DNA of 64,000 bases from Siphonodentalium dalli. Lineage: Eukaryota; Mollusca; Scaphopoda; Gadilida; Siphonodentaliidae. Shown here one piece after another: positions 1-10,507 of this stretch. The position numbers and the translations under genes are program-made. The stretch spans positions 56,944,609 to 57,008,608 of the forward strand of contig CP136066.1 of the NCBI GenBank assembly GCA_032622095.1. Direction: 5' to 3'. The notes beneath the pieces were generated by a model. That model saw only the letters and a list, made by a program, of their open reading frames with translations. It did no database searches and was not told the DNA's origin. Within the stretch, counting starts at the first letter, position 1; every line of letters starts with the position of its first letter.

Positions 1-1084
1 AAGGAAACATGCATAATGATTGTTTTATATTAACTCATGCATTTTGTTGTTATTTAATAGTTTTATGTTCTTATTCCCTGTATATAATATGTATTTGACT
101 CTGTTGCTGTCTAATGGATATCTTGATTTTTGACTGGTCTGACAGGTTGATCTGCCTTGAATCTCAATATCAGTGAAACTACGATATGATATGAAGTTGC
201 CTTGGACTGAATATGATCTATGCTAATATCAAACTAACCAAGTAATCCCATCTAATTATAATTATTTAATGATACCCCCACTCTCGATATAGAATCGTAC
301 ATCATGGGAAGCATCTTTGTCAGATTCTGTATTTGAATTATGTTGACATTGTGCCAATTTGAGATTATATTTAGACTTTTGGTTATTTGGATGCGGCTCA
401 GTTATATGACAATGCACAAGCATTTATTCCATATAATATATTTCTATAAAGCCTCCGCTCCAAATGAATACACTGCATCGGGGGACTCTGTCTGGGCGGC
501 CCTTTATCTATTTTCTGACAGCAGATATCTCAACCATAATACTGTCTGTTCCCATTTAACATCGTGGGGGTATTCTAGAACTGGTGGTCAACCTCTTGTT
601 TAATATAGAGTTAAATCATATTCATCAACATTGCTCTATTTTCAATCCAAGTATGAATATTGAGGCGATTTCTTTCCTGAAAGGATCCATCTAAACACTT
701 TTTTGTGAGACAAATAATTAACAAAGGTAATCTGCAATTAACAAACGTAATCTGGATAGTAAGTAAATAGAGAAAAGAACTAACTCGAGGTGATAGGCTT
801 GGTAGGACTTCAACATTACTATCACCGTTTCCTGCAGCATCAGTTGTGGTCTGCAAATTACACAATTGGATTATTGTGTAATGAAGTTACAATACCGCGG
901 ACTGATATCAACCCAACCAGGTAATAACCTCGAAATATGGAACAATCTTTTGAGTTTGCCTTATTAAATTGTGGTTAAGACTCGAAACTGTAATTGTCCA
1001 TACCAGTAAGCCTATACTGCATGGTTTTAATTAGTCACAGAATCGATTTGCCATAGCAGCATAACAATTATGCACACTTTGTAC
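1..1084. other. No recognised feature
   Basis: AT-rich sequence. The open frames are short and I recognise no protein motif, RNA gene or tandem repeat here. Confidence 0.4.
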
Positions 1085-1142
1085 ATTGACGATAGATAGT
1101 GTGCAGCTTAAATGTGCGTTGATAAGTCTGACCAATACAATT
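1085..1142 (+). repeat. Dispersed repeat fragment, paired with 4889-4942
   Basis: The stretch with GTGCGTTGATAAGTCTGACC recurs at 4889-4942, both copies preceded by TACATTGACGAT. The second copy is cut off where a non-LTR element begins at about 4943, so it probably marks that insertion site. Confidence 0.5.
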
Positions 1143-1196
1143 TTTCAGATTGAATGTATATGTCAATCTTATTTCAGAATCCAATATGAAACTATG

Positions 1197-1950
1197 ATGG
1201 AAATATTGGCGCGATATACGTTAATATATATATTTAATGTTTGGAGTTTGTCCTGGTCATACTCATGGCTTCTTTTAACGGACATGTCTGTAATTGGTAG
1301 GATGTATACGATAGTCTGATCAATGCACACAATATTGATATGCCGGTTTTGTTTGCCTTGACAAAAGTTTCTATGGTCACAGCTATTTTTCAGCTGTTCG
1401 GTCACAAAAGTGAAACAAACGGTCTTTATTAAAGGCACGGTTGGCCTTAATTGTCGAAAATATTCATATTTGTTCCAAACACCGTAAACAGAAAAACGCA
1501 TACAGTTTCGTTCATATATACCATGACCATCGCGTAAACAGCATGCTATCATAAAGACTTACTATATTTTACATAAGCAAGAGCTTGATTGTGTTACAGA
1601 AGACAGCACAGTGTCACTGGGTAATCACACACAAATTATATAAACGCTCTTTATTAGTTCCATATCAGGTATTCAGCAACAAAGAACGCTCTTTATGTTT
1701 ACCATCATAATATAAACAAACACCAGAAAATTAACATGTTATGCTTTTGTTTACATAACAATGGTCAAACAAATGACAATAACATACTGTTTATGCGATA
1801 TTTCTTATTTGTATACGGACAAAGTCTGTCTACATTTTGATGTTCTTTCTGTTTGTGGCGGATTTTGATGGGTGGAAATATTTTCACAGGATACCCACCG
1901 CCAAGGCCAACCGTACCTTTAATACCATATCAGAAATAGAATAACATGCA
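1197..1950 (+). repeat. Dispersed repeat R1, copy split by a MITE
   Basis: Positions 1197-1428 and 1919-1950 match the continuous blocks 8077-8350 and 13506-13779 (shared landmarks ATATTGGCG, GTTTGGAGTTTG, TATTGATATGCCGG, CCATATCAG). In this copy the match is broken by the 486-bp element at 1433-1918. R1 contains a paired AAACGCTCTTTAT / GAACGCTCTTT module. No coding capacity is seen and the family is not recognised. Confidence 0.7.
1433..1918 (+). mobile_element. TTAA-flanked MITE, family 1, copy 1
   Basis: The 486-bp non-coding element has terminal inverted repeats (AGGCACGGTTGGCCTT at the left; the right end reads AAGGCCAACCGTACCT). It is flanked by TTAA at 1429-1432 and 1919-1922. A second copy of nearly equal length is at 53230-53713. 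TTAA duplications are characteristic of the piggyBac and Kolobok superfamilies. The AGG start is unlike the CCY start usual for piggyBac, so Kolobok is somewhat favoured. No transposase is encoded, so it would need one supplied in trans. It sits inside repeat R1. Confidence 0.8.
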
Positions 1951-2540
1951 TACCTCCCAGGGTAACCCTTCAACCCCATAGTCATACAAAGGCTCATCTC
2001 CTTCAGATATATCTCACTGCAAACGGACACAGAAAGGGTCTTCCATCGTACTCAACAACTTTCATACAACAATTATGCTCCTTTCCTTTCTCATGATTTA
2101 CTAGACGACCCAATTTTGTTCTGCTTGAATCTTTAGGTTCAACAGTAGAATCAATACTGCAATAGTAATCAATGTAAAATGTGATAAAGACTTCAAATAC
2201 CGAACAAGGTGGCGTTAAAGTGCCATAACAGTAAAAGGCAATCAACCCGTTGAAGTTATCTGAAAAGCAGAATAACGATCCATCTACAGGCCATATCGGG
2301 GAGAAAAATGTTTGAGATTTAAAAATATATCAAATCAGTTCTAAAATTGCAGATTAGTCCTTCAACTTGACGGATTAAGACTCACGCCATATTTATCAGA
2401 TATCACAAATATCTTCTCACTCATCCTGGAAGAGAGTGTATCAACTACTTCGCATATTTTAATATACGAAGGACTTGATCTGTTATTTATAATTGATGAA
2501 AACATTTCATGTAGGTTTATGTTTGCTTTGCTATTTTGAT
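1951..2540. other. No recognised feature
   Basis: AT-rich sequence with only short open frames; nothing supported. Confidence 0.35.
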
Positions 2541-2757
2541 GTTCTGATTTATATTTGTTTGCACAATGGTCAGTTTCCTAACGGTTCTGACCCCAATCGA
2601 GCACTCACACTCCGATTTGGGTGTTAATCACGGTTACGTCTATACACAGTTGCTTCGCTAAATTCTGATTCAGTTTATATCAGTCGTGATGTGGCCTAAC
2701 GGCTAAAACGACGTAAAATCCAAAACAAACAAACAAATCTCGACATTCAGTATCGTT
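2541..2757 (+). repeat. SINE-like or LINE 3'-end repeat with (AAAC)n tail
   Basis: The segment ends in CCTAACGGCTAAAACGACG followed by TAAAATCC and an (AAAC)n tail of about four units. This matches the style of tails on molluscan SINEs and their partner LINEs. A tRNA-like head is not clearly visible, so it could equally be the 3' end of a truncated LINE. Confidence 0.4.
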
Positions 2758-2768
2758 TTACGAATTGT

Positions 2769-3139
2769 CAATGTATGGCTTACTTTATACCACAGGTTGA
2801 TATTCATTATCTGGAATGGTCATGTCTCCCAATGTATGGCTTACTTTATACCACAGGTTGACATTCATTATCTGGAATGGTCATGTCTCCCAATGTATGG
2901 CTTACTTTATACCACAGGTTGACATTCATTATCTGGAATGGTCAAGTCTCCCAATGTATGGCTTACTTTATACCACAGGTTGACATTCATTATCTGGAAT
3001 GGTCATGTCTCCCAATGTATGGCTTACTTTATACCACAGGTTGACATTCATTATCTGGAATGGTCATGTCTCCCAATGTATGGCTTACTTTATACCACAG
3101 GTTGACATTCATTATCTGGAATGGTCATGTCTCCCAATG
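2769..3139 (+). repeat. 61-bp minisatellite, six copies
   Basis: CAATGTATGGCTTAC recurs at 2769, 2830, 2891, 2952, 3013, 3074 and (start only) 3135, an exact 61-bp period. Copies are almost identical, with rare substitutions such as TCATGTC/TCAAGTC, so the array is young or homogenised. Confidence 0.95.
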
Positions 3140-4007
3140 TATGCACAATGAACTCCACGGAAACCTCTATTAGAGAAACTTGGCTTTGAGCAATGAGTTG
3201 AATCTAACAAAACAAAAACGATTTAAATCAAAATGTTTAATTAAAAAAAATGTAATATTATAAATATATTTTTAAATCAAAATGTATAAACGATCAGAAA
3301 GGGTCCACATAATAGATGCTCCCGAGATTAATCTGTTTCAGCTAGTTTGTTATAAAAATGGATAATCATTTTCTCCAATTTGATTTGTTTTTTAATTTTA
3401 GCAGGGGAGCTGGGCTCAGTAGTTTAAAATTTGATACTAACATGCAAGTAGACGATGTCCCTGGATAGGATACTTAGGGTGCTTCTTGTTGTTAAATGAT
3501 GCAAGCATGTGGTATCGCCAGAACGGCTCATTGTTGGTCTGTCATTGGTTCTCATAGCGCTCTCGCGGAACAGGCCTTCCCAGAAAAGACATTGAACATA
3601 TTCTTGCTTGTGATCCAGTTCTGCAATATCACTGGACTTCCTGCACTCTGGACCACAATAGAAATGTATGTCCTGTTGAATAATAATAATAAACAAGTCA
3701 ATTAGCATTAGATCAATATTGTATTTTATTTAAATAATTAAAATATTATAAATGTTCTGTGAATACAATAGTGGTTTCAGCTACATATATGGATAAATGT
3801 ACCACATTACTCTGGGTATGTAAATGTATATACAATGTACATGATACATGCTGTATTGTATGGAAATATAGGTAGCGAACATTCTTAAACTTTCTAACAT
3901 TGTGAGCGCCCTCTCTAGGAAATTAATCAATTACATGTAAGTGTGGGTATTACCTTCGCACCCAATGTGTGGTTCGTACCATTCAATTTATGTTTATCTC
4001 ACAAACA
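3140..4007. other. No recognised feature
   Basis: AT-rich; no supported gene. Open frames around 3424-3708 on both strands have no recognisable motif. Confidence 0.35.
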
Positions 4008-4225
4008 CAAACGATGTGGAATTTAATCCAATTTGAGCACGAGGTTTACGAAGCCGGTAGGAAGAACGGCAAACACGTCGCGGCCGTTTATCAACTCGCT
4101 AGGAAGAACGGCAAACACGTCGCGGCCGTTTATCAACTCGCATGTGAACACAAACGATGTGGAATTTAATCTAAATTGGACACGAGGTTTATCGAAGCCG
4201 GTAGGAAGAACGGCAAACACGTCAA
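4008..4225 (+). repeat. Nested duplications in helicase fragment
   Basis: A 42-bp unit (14 codons on the minus strand) is tandemly duplicated at about 4058-4141. A larger block starting ACAAACGATGTGGAATTTAAT occurs at about 4009 and 4150. Together they multiply the Walker A coding segment of the RecQ-like pseudogene. Confidence 0.75.
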
Positions 4226-4541
4226 CTTCAACTCGCATATTTTGTTCTTGTTTGAGAGTGACATCGATTTTGTATTTTTCTTTCACACTCTGTAGAGCGT
4301 CTAAGAAGGTTTCGCTTCCAATGTTCCTGTGAAGAATACAAAGAGATAAATGTAAAATCTTTGCAAATTTGCGGCGACAATATTTATCAGCTGCTATACT
4401 TACATCTGCGTTATGAAATAGGAATCTATTTTCAATTCGTATTCTTTGTTCGTATAATTCTGAGCAGCCGCTCGGAAGGTCGCAATTCCTATCCCGAATG
4501 TTCCAGCAGTTACGACCAAAGCGTTATTTTGATGGGGATCT
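4023..4541 (-). pseudogene. RecQ-like helicase N-terminal fragment, two exons, Walker A multiplied
   Basis: Exon 1 (4541-4404) follows an acceptor (TTTCAG) and ends at a strong donor, GTAAGTAT. The 77-bp intron ends in TATTCTTCACAG. Exon 2 runs from 4326 to a stop near 4023. Splicing joins AT and G into one Met codon and keeps the frame open, which supports a real gene. Exon 2 has a TLKQEQ segment and repeated GRDVFAVLPTGF, the motif I region of RecQ-family ATP-dependent 3'-5' DNA helicases. No copy keeps the G-K-S/T needed for ATP binding: they read LPTGFDKP, AVLPS and LPTGFVNL. Everything after motif I is missing. I infer a dead fragment of the transposon-associated RecQ-like genes common in marine invertebrates. 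It may belong with the gene group at 6-23 kb. Confidence 0.6.
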
Positions 4542-4888
4542 CTGAAATATATGGCATTATAAACATTCTTTTTATGTCAATTAGTGACGACGTATGATCG
4601 TAATGATTGAACAAATAACCTTTCTGTCAAGAATCAGGAAAATATCAATATGGAGAGAATTCAGTTCCTATTAGCATCATCTTTGTCCCGTCCATTGATT
4701 TCAATGAATTGTTGGCTTTATTTAACTGTCAGAGCAATTGTGTATTGCTTGCTCCGGTTTGTTCCACGTGTATCATCTATATGCGATTTGTACAATCGAT
4801 TTGTTCCACAAGGACAGTGAGTTGAGTAAACTCAAAAATAGTTTGCGGTGCTTGCCACATAATTCTAGTCATATTTGCCCCCACTCTT

Positions 4889-4942
4889 TCTACATTGACG
4901 ATCATGTGCAGCTTTAGTGTGCGCTGATAAGTCTGACCAATC
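4889..4942 (+). repeat. Dispersed repeat fragment, paired with 1085-1142
   Basis: Close copy of 1085-1142. Similarity ends at about 4942, where GC-richer LINE-like sequence starts. Confidence 0.5.
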
Positions 4943-6040
4943 GTTTACCCGTGTGGGCCCGGGGTAGAATATGCCTACCGCCCCACTGCGAGGGGCAAAA
5001 ATTCCCTAATGTGGCACCCTGTTTGCCGTGGGATGCATCCCGTGAGGTGTGGTGTGGGAGTCCTGGAGGTAATATGGCGGTCGTATCACGCGAGGCATCG
5101 ACCTGCGGATAAGACATGGCTCATGGTCATCTTTGGTCCTACATCACTTCGAGACGGGTGGTTGAGTTCAATCGGCTAGTCACGCCTCTCCACAGTGTTT
5201 CAGATTCTGTTTTTGTTATCTTTTGTATTGCTCTCTGATGTTTGAAGTATTGTTTTCAGTGTTTTACTGTATGATGTTTCTGTTTTGTCCTGTCTCTTTG
5301 TGTTCGTCTGATAATTGTTGAAGCCTGTATTGTTCACGCCTGTCTCACGGTGGAGAGGTAACGGGAGGCTGCTATATGCAGTGGCTAAACGGGTCACCGC
5401 TTCATCTATGTATCAGTCTTTGGCCCGGCCAGATTTGAAGGGTAGTCCACGGTGGCTGCTGGACTAGTTGTCGATATTTTGCTTTTTGTATGCCAATTCA
5501 AACAAACAAAAACAACGTATTGCTCGTAAGAATGATGCTGTGGTATTCCCACAGTACTTGGTTGTTGGCTTCGACCCAGATGTGAAACGACCTTCTATCT
5601 TTGTTATCGATAAAAACGCTACAAAGCATTCCTGGTCAATTGAAATATGTCCAACCAATCAGCAGGACTGGGCCAATAAGTGCTCTCTCTTGATTGAATG
5701 CTCAAAGAAAGTTCAATCTGATGCTCTGCTAGAATTAGCAACTATTGCACACACACACACACCAGTATTGGTTACTCCTCACAAGACATTAAATAGTAGC
5801 AGGGTAGTGTTGTGGACCCGCGATATCGCTGATTCTTCTGAATCAGAGACATTGGCGGAGTTGGCACCACAGGGAGTTAAAGAAGTCGGTCGATTTACAA
5901 AAACTGTTGATGGTATTCGAGTTCCTCTGAATAGTTATCTCCTGCTCCTGACCTTCAATCGGTGCGAACATCCACCGACATTGAAGGTTGGGTTCATGAC
6001 AGTAAATTAACATACACATGTTCCGAATCCATTACCATCA
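4943..6040 (+). mobile_element. 5' fragment of a non-LTR retrotransposon
   Basis: A GC-richer leader of about 500 bp, resembling the 5' regions of Jockey-like LINEs, precedes a gag-like reading frame at 5468-6010. Homology fades near 6040, just where the zinc knuckles of such gag proteins would start. No endonuclease or reverse transcriptase follows, so the copy is truncated at its 3' side, which is unusual for LINEs. Its left edge interrupts a dispersed repeat at 4942. Confidence 0.55.
5468..6010 (+). pseudogene. LINE ORF1 (gag-like) relic
   Basis: An approximately 180-residue frame reads like the pre-zinc-knuckle region of Jockey/RTE-group ORF1 proteins. The diagnostic stretch is LAPQGVKEVGRFTKTVDG followed by NSYLLLLTFN and P-x-x-LKVGFMTV. 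In such elements it leads into VPNPLRCFxC zinc knuckles. Here a stop codon follows MTVN, after which HVPNPL is still readable before similarity ends. A stop lies immediately upstream and there is no plausible in-frame ATG, so the frame is a relic. The intact protein would bind element RNA. Family assignment rests on motif style only. Confidence 0.6.
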
Positions 6041-6208
6041 AAGTGAGAAAAAAAGTTATATCTTGTCGAGAGCGGAATATGAAATTGTTTACTGAATTTA
6101 AGCAATATATTTATTGACGCTGGGTGAGCTCTCCGGCTAAAATACTCTTTGGAGAAGAGTGTCCATTTCATAGCTGTTCATTTCATTCATAAAATGTCAC
6201 TGTCGATT

Positions 6209-6400
6209 TCAACAATAATTGACGAACAACGTCATCGTGTAACTTTCCCCATTGACCAAGTTTGTCTTAACCTGCATTAATATATCTTCTGCTTTGTTCA
6301 TAATTATGTGTTTCCCTTCGATTCCAGAAATAGTATGGTATTTATGGATTATCGCATGCATGTATGTACTATGCAGTCTTATGATAACAATTAATTCCAT
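6209..6400 (-). other. Possible C-terminal exon, copy A
   Basis: A minus-strand frame of 63 residues is conserved in both units (see 11637-11828) with four amino-acid changes. It ends ESYTMTLFVNYC. The G-x-SY-x-MT pattern resembles G-TSYSMTIHGN in the OB-like protein at 9314-10188, so it could be a further OB-fold end. No convincing splice acceptor was found, and conservation between recent duplicates is weak evidence of coding. Confidence 0.22.
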
Positions 6401-7242
6401 ATTACGTGTATGTTATTTCGTTTCGCACACTACTATACAGTACCAACTGCTGCACATTAAAAGCCCAACTTCATACAGCAGATCGGTAAATTTGTTATGT
6501 CAATCTTATTATATTTCACAACACAAATTTCGATCTCTTTTCACTCGCCCTGCAGGGTGTAGACTGTAGTTACTATTGTGTCATTATTTTGTGTGTCTCA
6601 TTTTCTCAATAAAAGGTAAACTACCCGTCGCTACAGCTACGAATGAACTTTCAATGTAATTCAATATTCCTAATTCTCATTTGCAATACCAGTAATCGAA
6701 AGACACAGTAACAAGATTTTCCGATTACGACATTAATAATGCTTTAAGCCCACCGATCTACTGTGCGACAAAAGTGGTCGCACAAATTCAAAAAGGAAGC
6801 GTCGTATTAGTTAATAATTGGTGACATCACAAAATCAGATATAATCTATATACGACCCAAAGCGTTCGGCTTGATAAATTATTCAGTAATTTTTACACGA
6901 TTCGGCATAAAGTAGGTATAGATATTGATACTTATTTAGCATACCCCACAAGAAAGGAACTTGTTGATACAAATTTACCTTTAGTGACACTTTATATAGG
7001 CCATTATCATCGATAAATTTGTTCCATTATAATTGATAAATTTGTTGTACCAATTTCAACTGTATTTCATGACTTGTATGTAATATGAAAGCATGAAAAC
7101 TCCCCTCGTCCTTTATCCGGGCTTGGGACCGGCAGTTGTCAATATAAATCTGGTGGATATGTAATTTATCTAGAACGGTTAATCGAATATCTGGCGTATG
7201 ACTATTTTCAAGTTTGCAGTTTATTAAATTAATATATCTCAC

Positions 7243-7415
7243 CTCCATGTTGCAGATAGTTGGCTTCATAATAAAAGGCCTCAGGAAATCAAAATGTTTT
7301 GTAATCCACTGATTTCTTTTTGTCACTCTATTTGCTGCACTGCCGCTTGCATCTGCCTTCTCAAGGCGACCAAATCCCGTCCTGAGAGTTGCCATACGGC
7401 TCTTGACTTGTCTTT
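7243..7415 (-). CDS. MADF-like DNA-binding domain exon, copy A
   Basis: The 173-nt minus-strand exon is bounded by an acceptor (ATATATTTTCAG before 7415) and a donor (GAG followed by GTGAGA after 7243). It encodes the C-terminal half of a MADF/trihelix-type domain: KSRMATLRTGFGRL, then a Ser/Gly-rich turn, then QWITKHFDFLRPFI and PTICN. The order LRT..F..L, aromatic helix and closing FL-x-P matches MADF domains, which bind DNA and are common in transposon-encoded proteins. The exon for the first helices was not found. It lies 1.9 kb downstream (minus strand) of the OB-like gene and could be part of the same transcript or a separate gene. Confidence 0.55.
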
Positions 7416-8076
7416 CTGAAAATATATGAATGACCAAAAAAAAAATTCTTTTTCCTCGTAAACTTTGGAATAAAAATCCATATATATTTTGGTCTCAAAA
7501 TGAGTCAAGTCACAACTTATAAAGTGAATGGTATATTATCAGATTATTTATTATATAATGCCCAGCGTCAGAGAATCAAATGATGAATCGATTAATTGAA
7601 TAATATATGGCCTGATTGATACATTGATGCCAATAAATAATGCCAAGCAGAGAGATAGAGACATTTGGACGACAAGCTGGAAGTTTTGGGCATATCTGAG
7701 TTTGGTGTAATACGCTCATAGTGAACTTATTTCATGGGAATGAAGTAAGCCCGATATGAACCTAAACGTTAACGAAAGTTCCATAAGGACGTATTTAAAT
7801 TTTAATAGATTCATATCGGCCTTATTCGCAGCCTGTTTTCCCGACAATATGTTCACATTGAAAAGTCGTAAATGAGCGTATTCATATTACAAATACGTCC
7901 GCATCGGGCATATTTGAAGCAAACGCACATTATTCAACGGTATAACTGGTATGCGCTCATTATAAATGACGTTCATATTTGCATGAGGATATGTTGCTTT
8001 ATTTGATACACTTAAGCTACTCCCCGCGGGATTTAATGAACATAAATGAACTTACCATATGAACCTATTTGCGCGA

Positions 8077-8350
8077 GGAAATATTGGCGTGATATACGTT
8101 AATATTAATGTTTGGAGTTTGCCCGGTCATACTCATATGGCTTCTTTTAACGGTCATTTCTGCCTAATTTGGAGGATGTATACGATAGGCTTATCAATAA
8201 ACAAAATATTGATATGCCGGTTTCGTGTGCCGTGACAAATACTTTCCGTAGTCACAAGGCTTTTTCAGCTGTTTTTCAATGGTTCTCACTTAGAGTGAAA
8301 TAAACGCTCTTTATAACTACCATATCAGGGATAAGATAACATGGAACGCT
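8077..8350 (+). repeat. Dispersed repeat R1, uninterrupted copy
   Basis: Matches 1197-1428 plus 1919-1950, without the MITE. It contains AAACGCTCTTTAT at 8302 and GAACGCTCTTTT at 8344, with CCATATCAGG between them. Confidence 0.7.
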
Positions 8351-8947
8351 CTTTTCTGTGTCACTCAAACTTTGAGTTTGTCAGTTGACAATGGCTGTCA
8401 TGATTACATAGTCAACGGAGAACGCACTTAACGTGGATATATATACCCGATGCTGAACAACAAATAGTCTATGATGTTTTTCTGTTGAAGCTAATTACCA
8501 ACAGTGTGACTCTTCACGTTTAAGTGGTACTGAAAGAGACATATTACAATTTCGATGTCGCATCGTCTCAATGAAATTACCAACAGCTACGTTTCACGAC
8601 GAAATGGTACTGAACTAAACATATTACCATTTCGATGTCGCACGTGGTGTCTCGTTTCTGCCTATGAACCACGCGGAGGAGTAGCTCCAACAACATGATG
8701 CTCGTTAATGATTTTTGAGGTAGTGGGGCCGAATAATAGTTGGTGTCGGCGCTTCCACATGTCTTATCAGTGGATAAAGCACAGGATAAAATTATGTGAA
8801 ACAAATTGACCCTAACTAAATATAATTCCGTCAAGGTTTCGGCCATGTACGCGAGGAATGTTTTATCACATCCCTGCATGTTATTGTCTTTATAGGAAAT
8901 GCATAAATAGTGTTTTAGTTTTTTAGCACAACGTAACTAACGAGCTA

Positions 8948-9220
8948 TTGCCATGGGTTGGCGTCCGTCCATCCGTCAATAATTTCCTTTGGCACACTAG
9001 TCACTATACAGCCATATCCCTCATCGATTTTCAACAAACTTCATATGTAGCTTCAGGGTGGCCCATAGATTGGAGCTATCGAACTTTACCGAATTTCTAT
9101 GAAATTCATGGCCACTTGCAGCCATCTTTGATTTCAAATTTGAATTCATTTGAGAAACTGATTTCTTTTTTTAAATGTGCCATTATTTGGATGATTATTT
9201 GGTGAAGGATTTTAGACTAC
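8948..9220 (+). repeat. Interspersed repeat within the unit, copy A
   Basis: A block beginning CCATGGGTTGGCGTCCGTCC, with GGAGCTATCGAA and GCAGCCATCT motifs, is partly echoed at 10262-10445 in the same unit. The GTCCGTCC... style is that of abundant non-coding repeats in molluscs. The open frame through it (8948-9205) is not considered coding. Confidence 0.5.
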
Positions 9221-9313
9221 TTTGAAGTTTGTGTCCAATAACAGGGTTCCGTGTGACAATAATTTCGGTCATTATGAAACCATCCTCATTTTAACCAGTT
9301 TTCGGTTGAGTAT

Positions 9314-10188
9314 TCAGAGGAAACCCTTCACCAAATAATCACTTTTAATGTTATAATGCGATATTCTACCGTTATAACGAATCCAAGAGTTCAACAAATT
9401 TAAGGCAGTATATTTGCCATAAACTTGACGTCGGATGAACATGCTGACGATTTTGTTGCCGTGTATGGTCATACTGTATGATGTCCCCAATTGGAGCTGC
9501 CGCCCAATCTGGCGGTCCGCGCCAAACACTTTTCCAGACGCCGTTTTTATTCGGAGAATTGAGTATCTGGGGCATTTAGATGCTATTGTATCTATAACTT
9601 CTGTTATCTTTCCGTCCAGCGTCACTATTGTCTCCTTAGTTACTATTATATGTGGTTCATTGGGGCTATACTTCGTGAAACCCTTCTCTTGTCTCTTGGT
9701 TGGTGAGTAAGACTAGATTGGACAAATCCGTTTATATTAAAACGAATTGACAAATCTTTGATGTCGTGTGGGAAGTCTGAAATGATTCCAGGATTCAAAA
9801 AGTTGTCAATTACTTGTTCATCTACTTCGAATGGAGCAATTTCGCTGATAACGCCACCATTTCCCGAAAAGCATTGGATGTGTAACGGATTCTTCCGAAT
9901 TGCCTGTTCAAGTTCAAAATGGTCATTCACCGCGAACTCTGTTATATAAAGACTGTCAGTGGGCAGTTTGACTATGTTGTCTGTTGTAGCGTCAGCAACT
10001 AGAACATATGCCAATGCAAATGTGCTGCTTTTGATTGTCACGTCCTTCAATCGCGTGAGGAGTTTAACTTGAATCGTGAGGTCTTTCTGCTGAATTCGTT
10101 GCTCATTGGATGAAGCGTTCTGTCGCTCATCCTGAAATTGAAGGAAGCATTCCTCGCACGGCCGATGGTACCATGAAACGAATTTGTG
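9314..10188 (-). pseudogene. OB-fold-like (SSB/RPA-like) protein gene, copy A
   Basis: Two overlapping minus-strand frames form one apparent gene. The first (10188-9646) begins near a CEEC pair, C-P-x-E-C spacing, followed by a region rich in hydrophobic strands and ending NINGFVQSSLT. An alternative exon start is a TTTCAG acceptor just above 10131. The second frame (9686-9314) reads VTLDGKITEVIDTI, then YSILRIKTASGKVFGA and LQLGTSYSMTIHGNKIVSMF. Alternating strands with a closing G-x-SY-x-M-x-I suggest an OB fold, as in single-strand DNA-binding proteins. The frames differ by +2 here but +1 in copy B because of a 7-bp indel at about 9690, so at least one copy is broken. No named family is recognised. 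Confidence 0.35.
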
Positions 10189-10507
10189 CTAGATCGCATA
10201 AAGATGTTTATGCATTGTATGCATAAACTGTATTTATGGCCAGATCATTTTTTTTTTATTTTGCAAGCGCAATTGTGATCACATGTAGATGGGAGCTATC
10301 GAATTTGAACGATTTTCGATGAAACACATGGCCGCATGCAGCCATCTGGGATCTTATTCTTTGCATGACTAAATATTTGGCAAACCTTACAGACCACGTC
10401 CCTCATCGATAATCACTAAACTTCGTGAGATGTTGAAAACAGTGATGGAGAAATAAGTTAAATACGAAGAAAATAGAGGCAAAGAACGGAGAGAATTTGA
10501 GATAGAG

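Noticed and set aside
8577-8879. Conserved minus-strand frame in both 5.4-kb units (also 14006-14299)
   Set aside because: Conservation follows from the recent duplication. The N-terminus differs by a frame change between copies and no motif is recognised.
8948-9205. Plus-strand frame in both units (also 14378-14635)
   Set aside because: Lies in an interspersed non-coding repeat of molluscan style; no domain.
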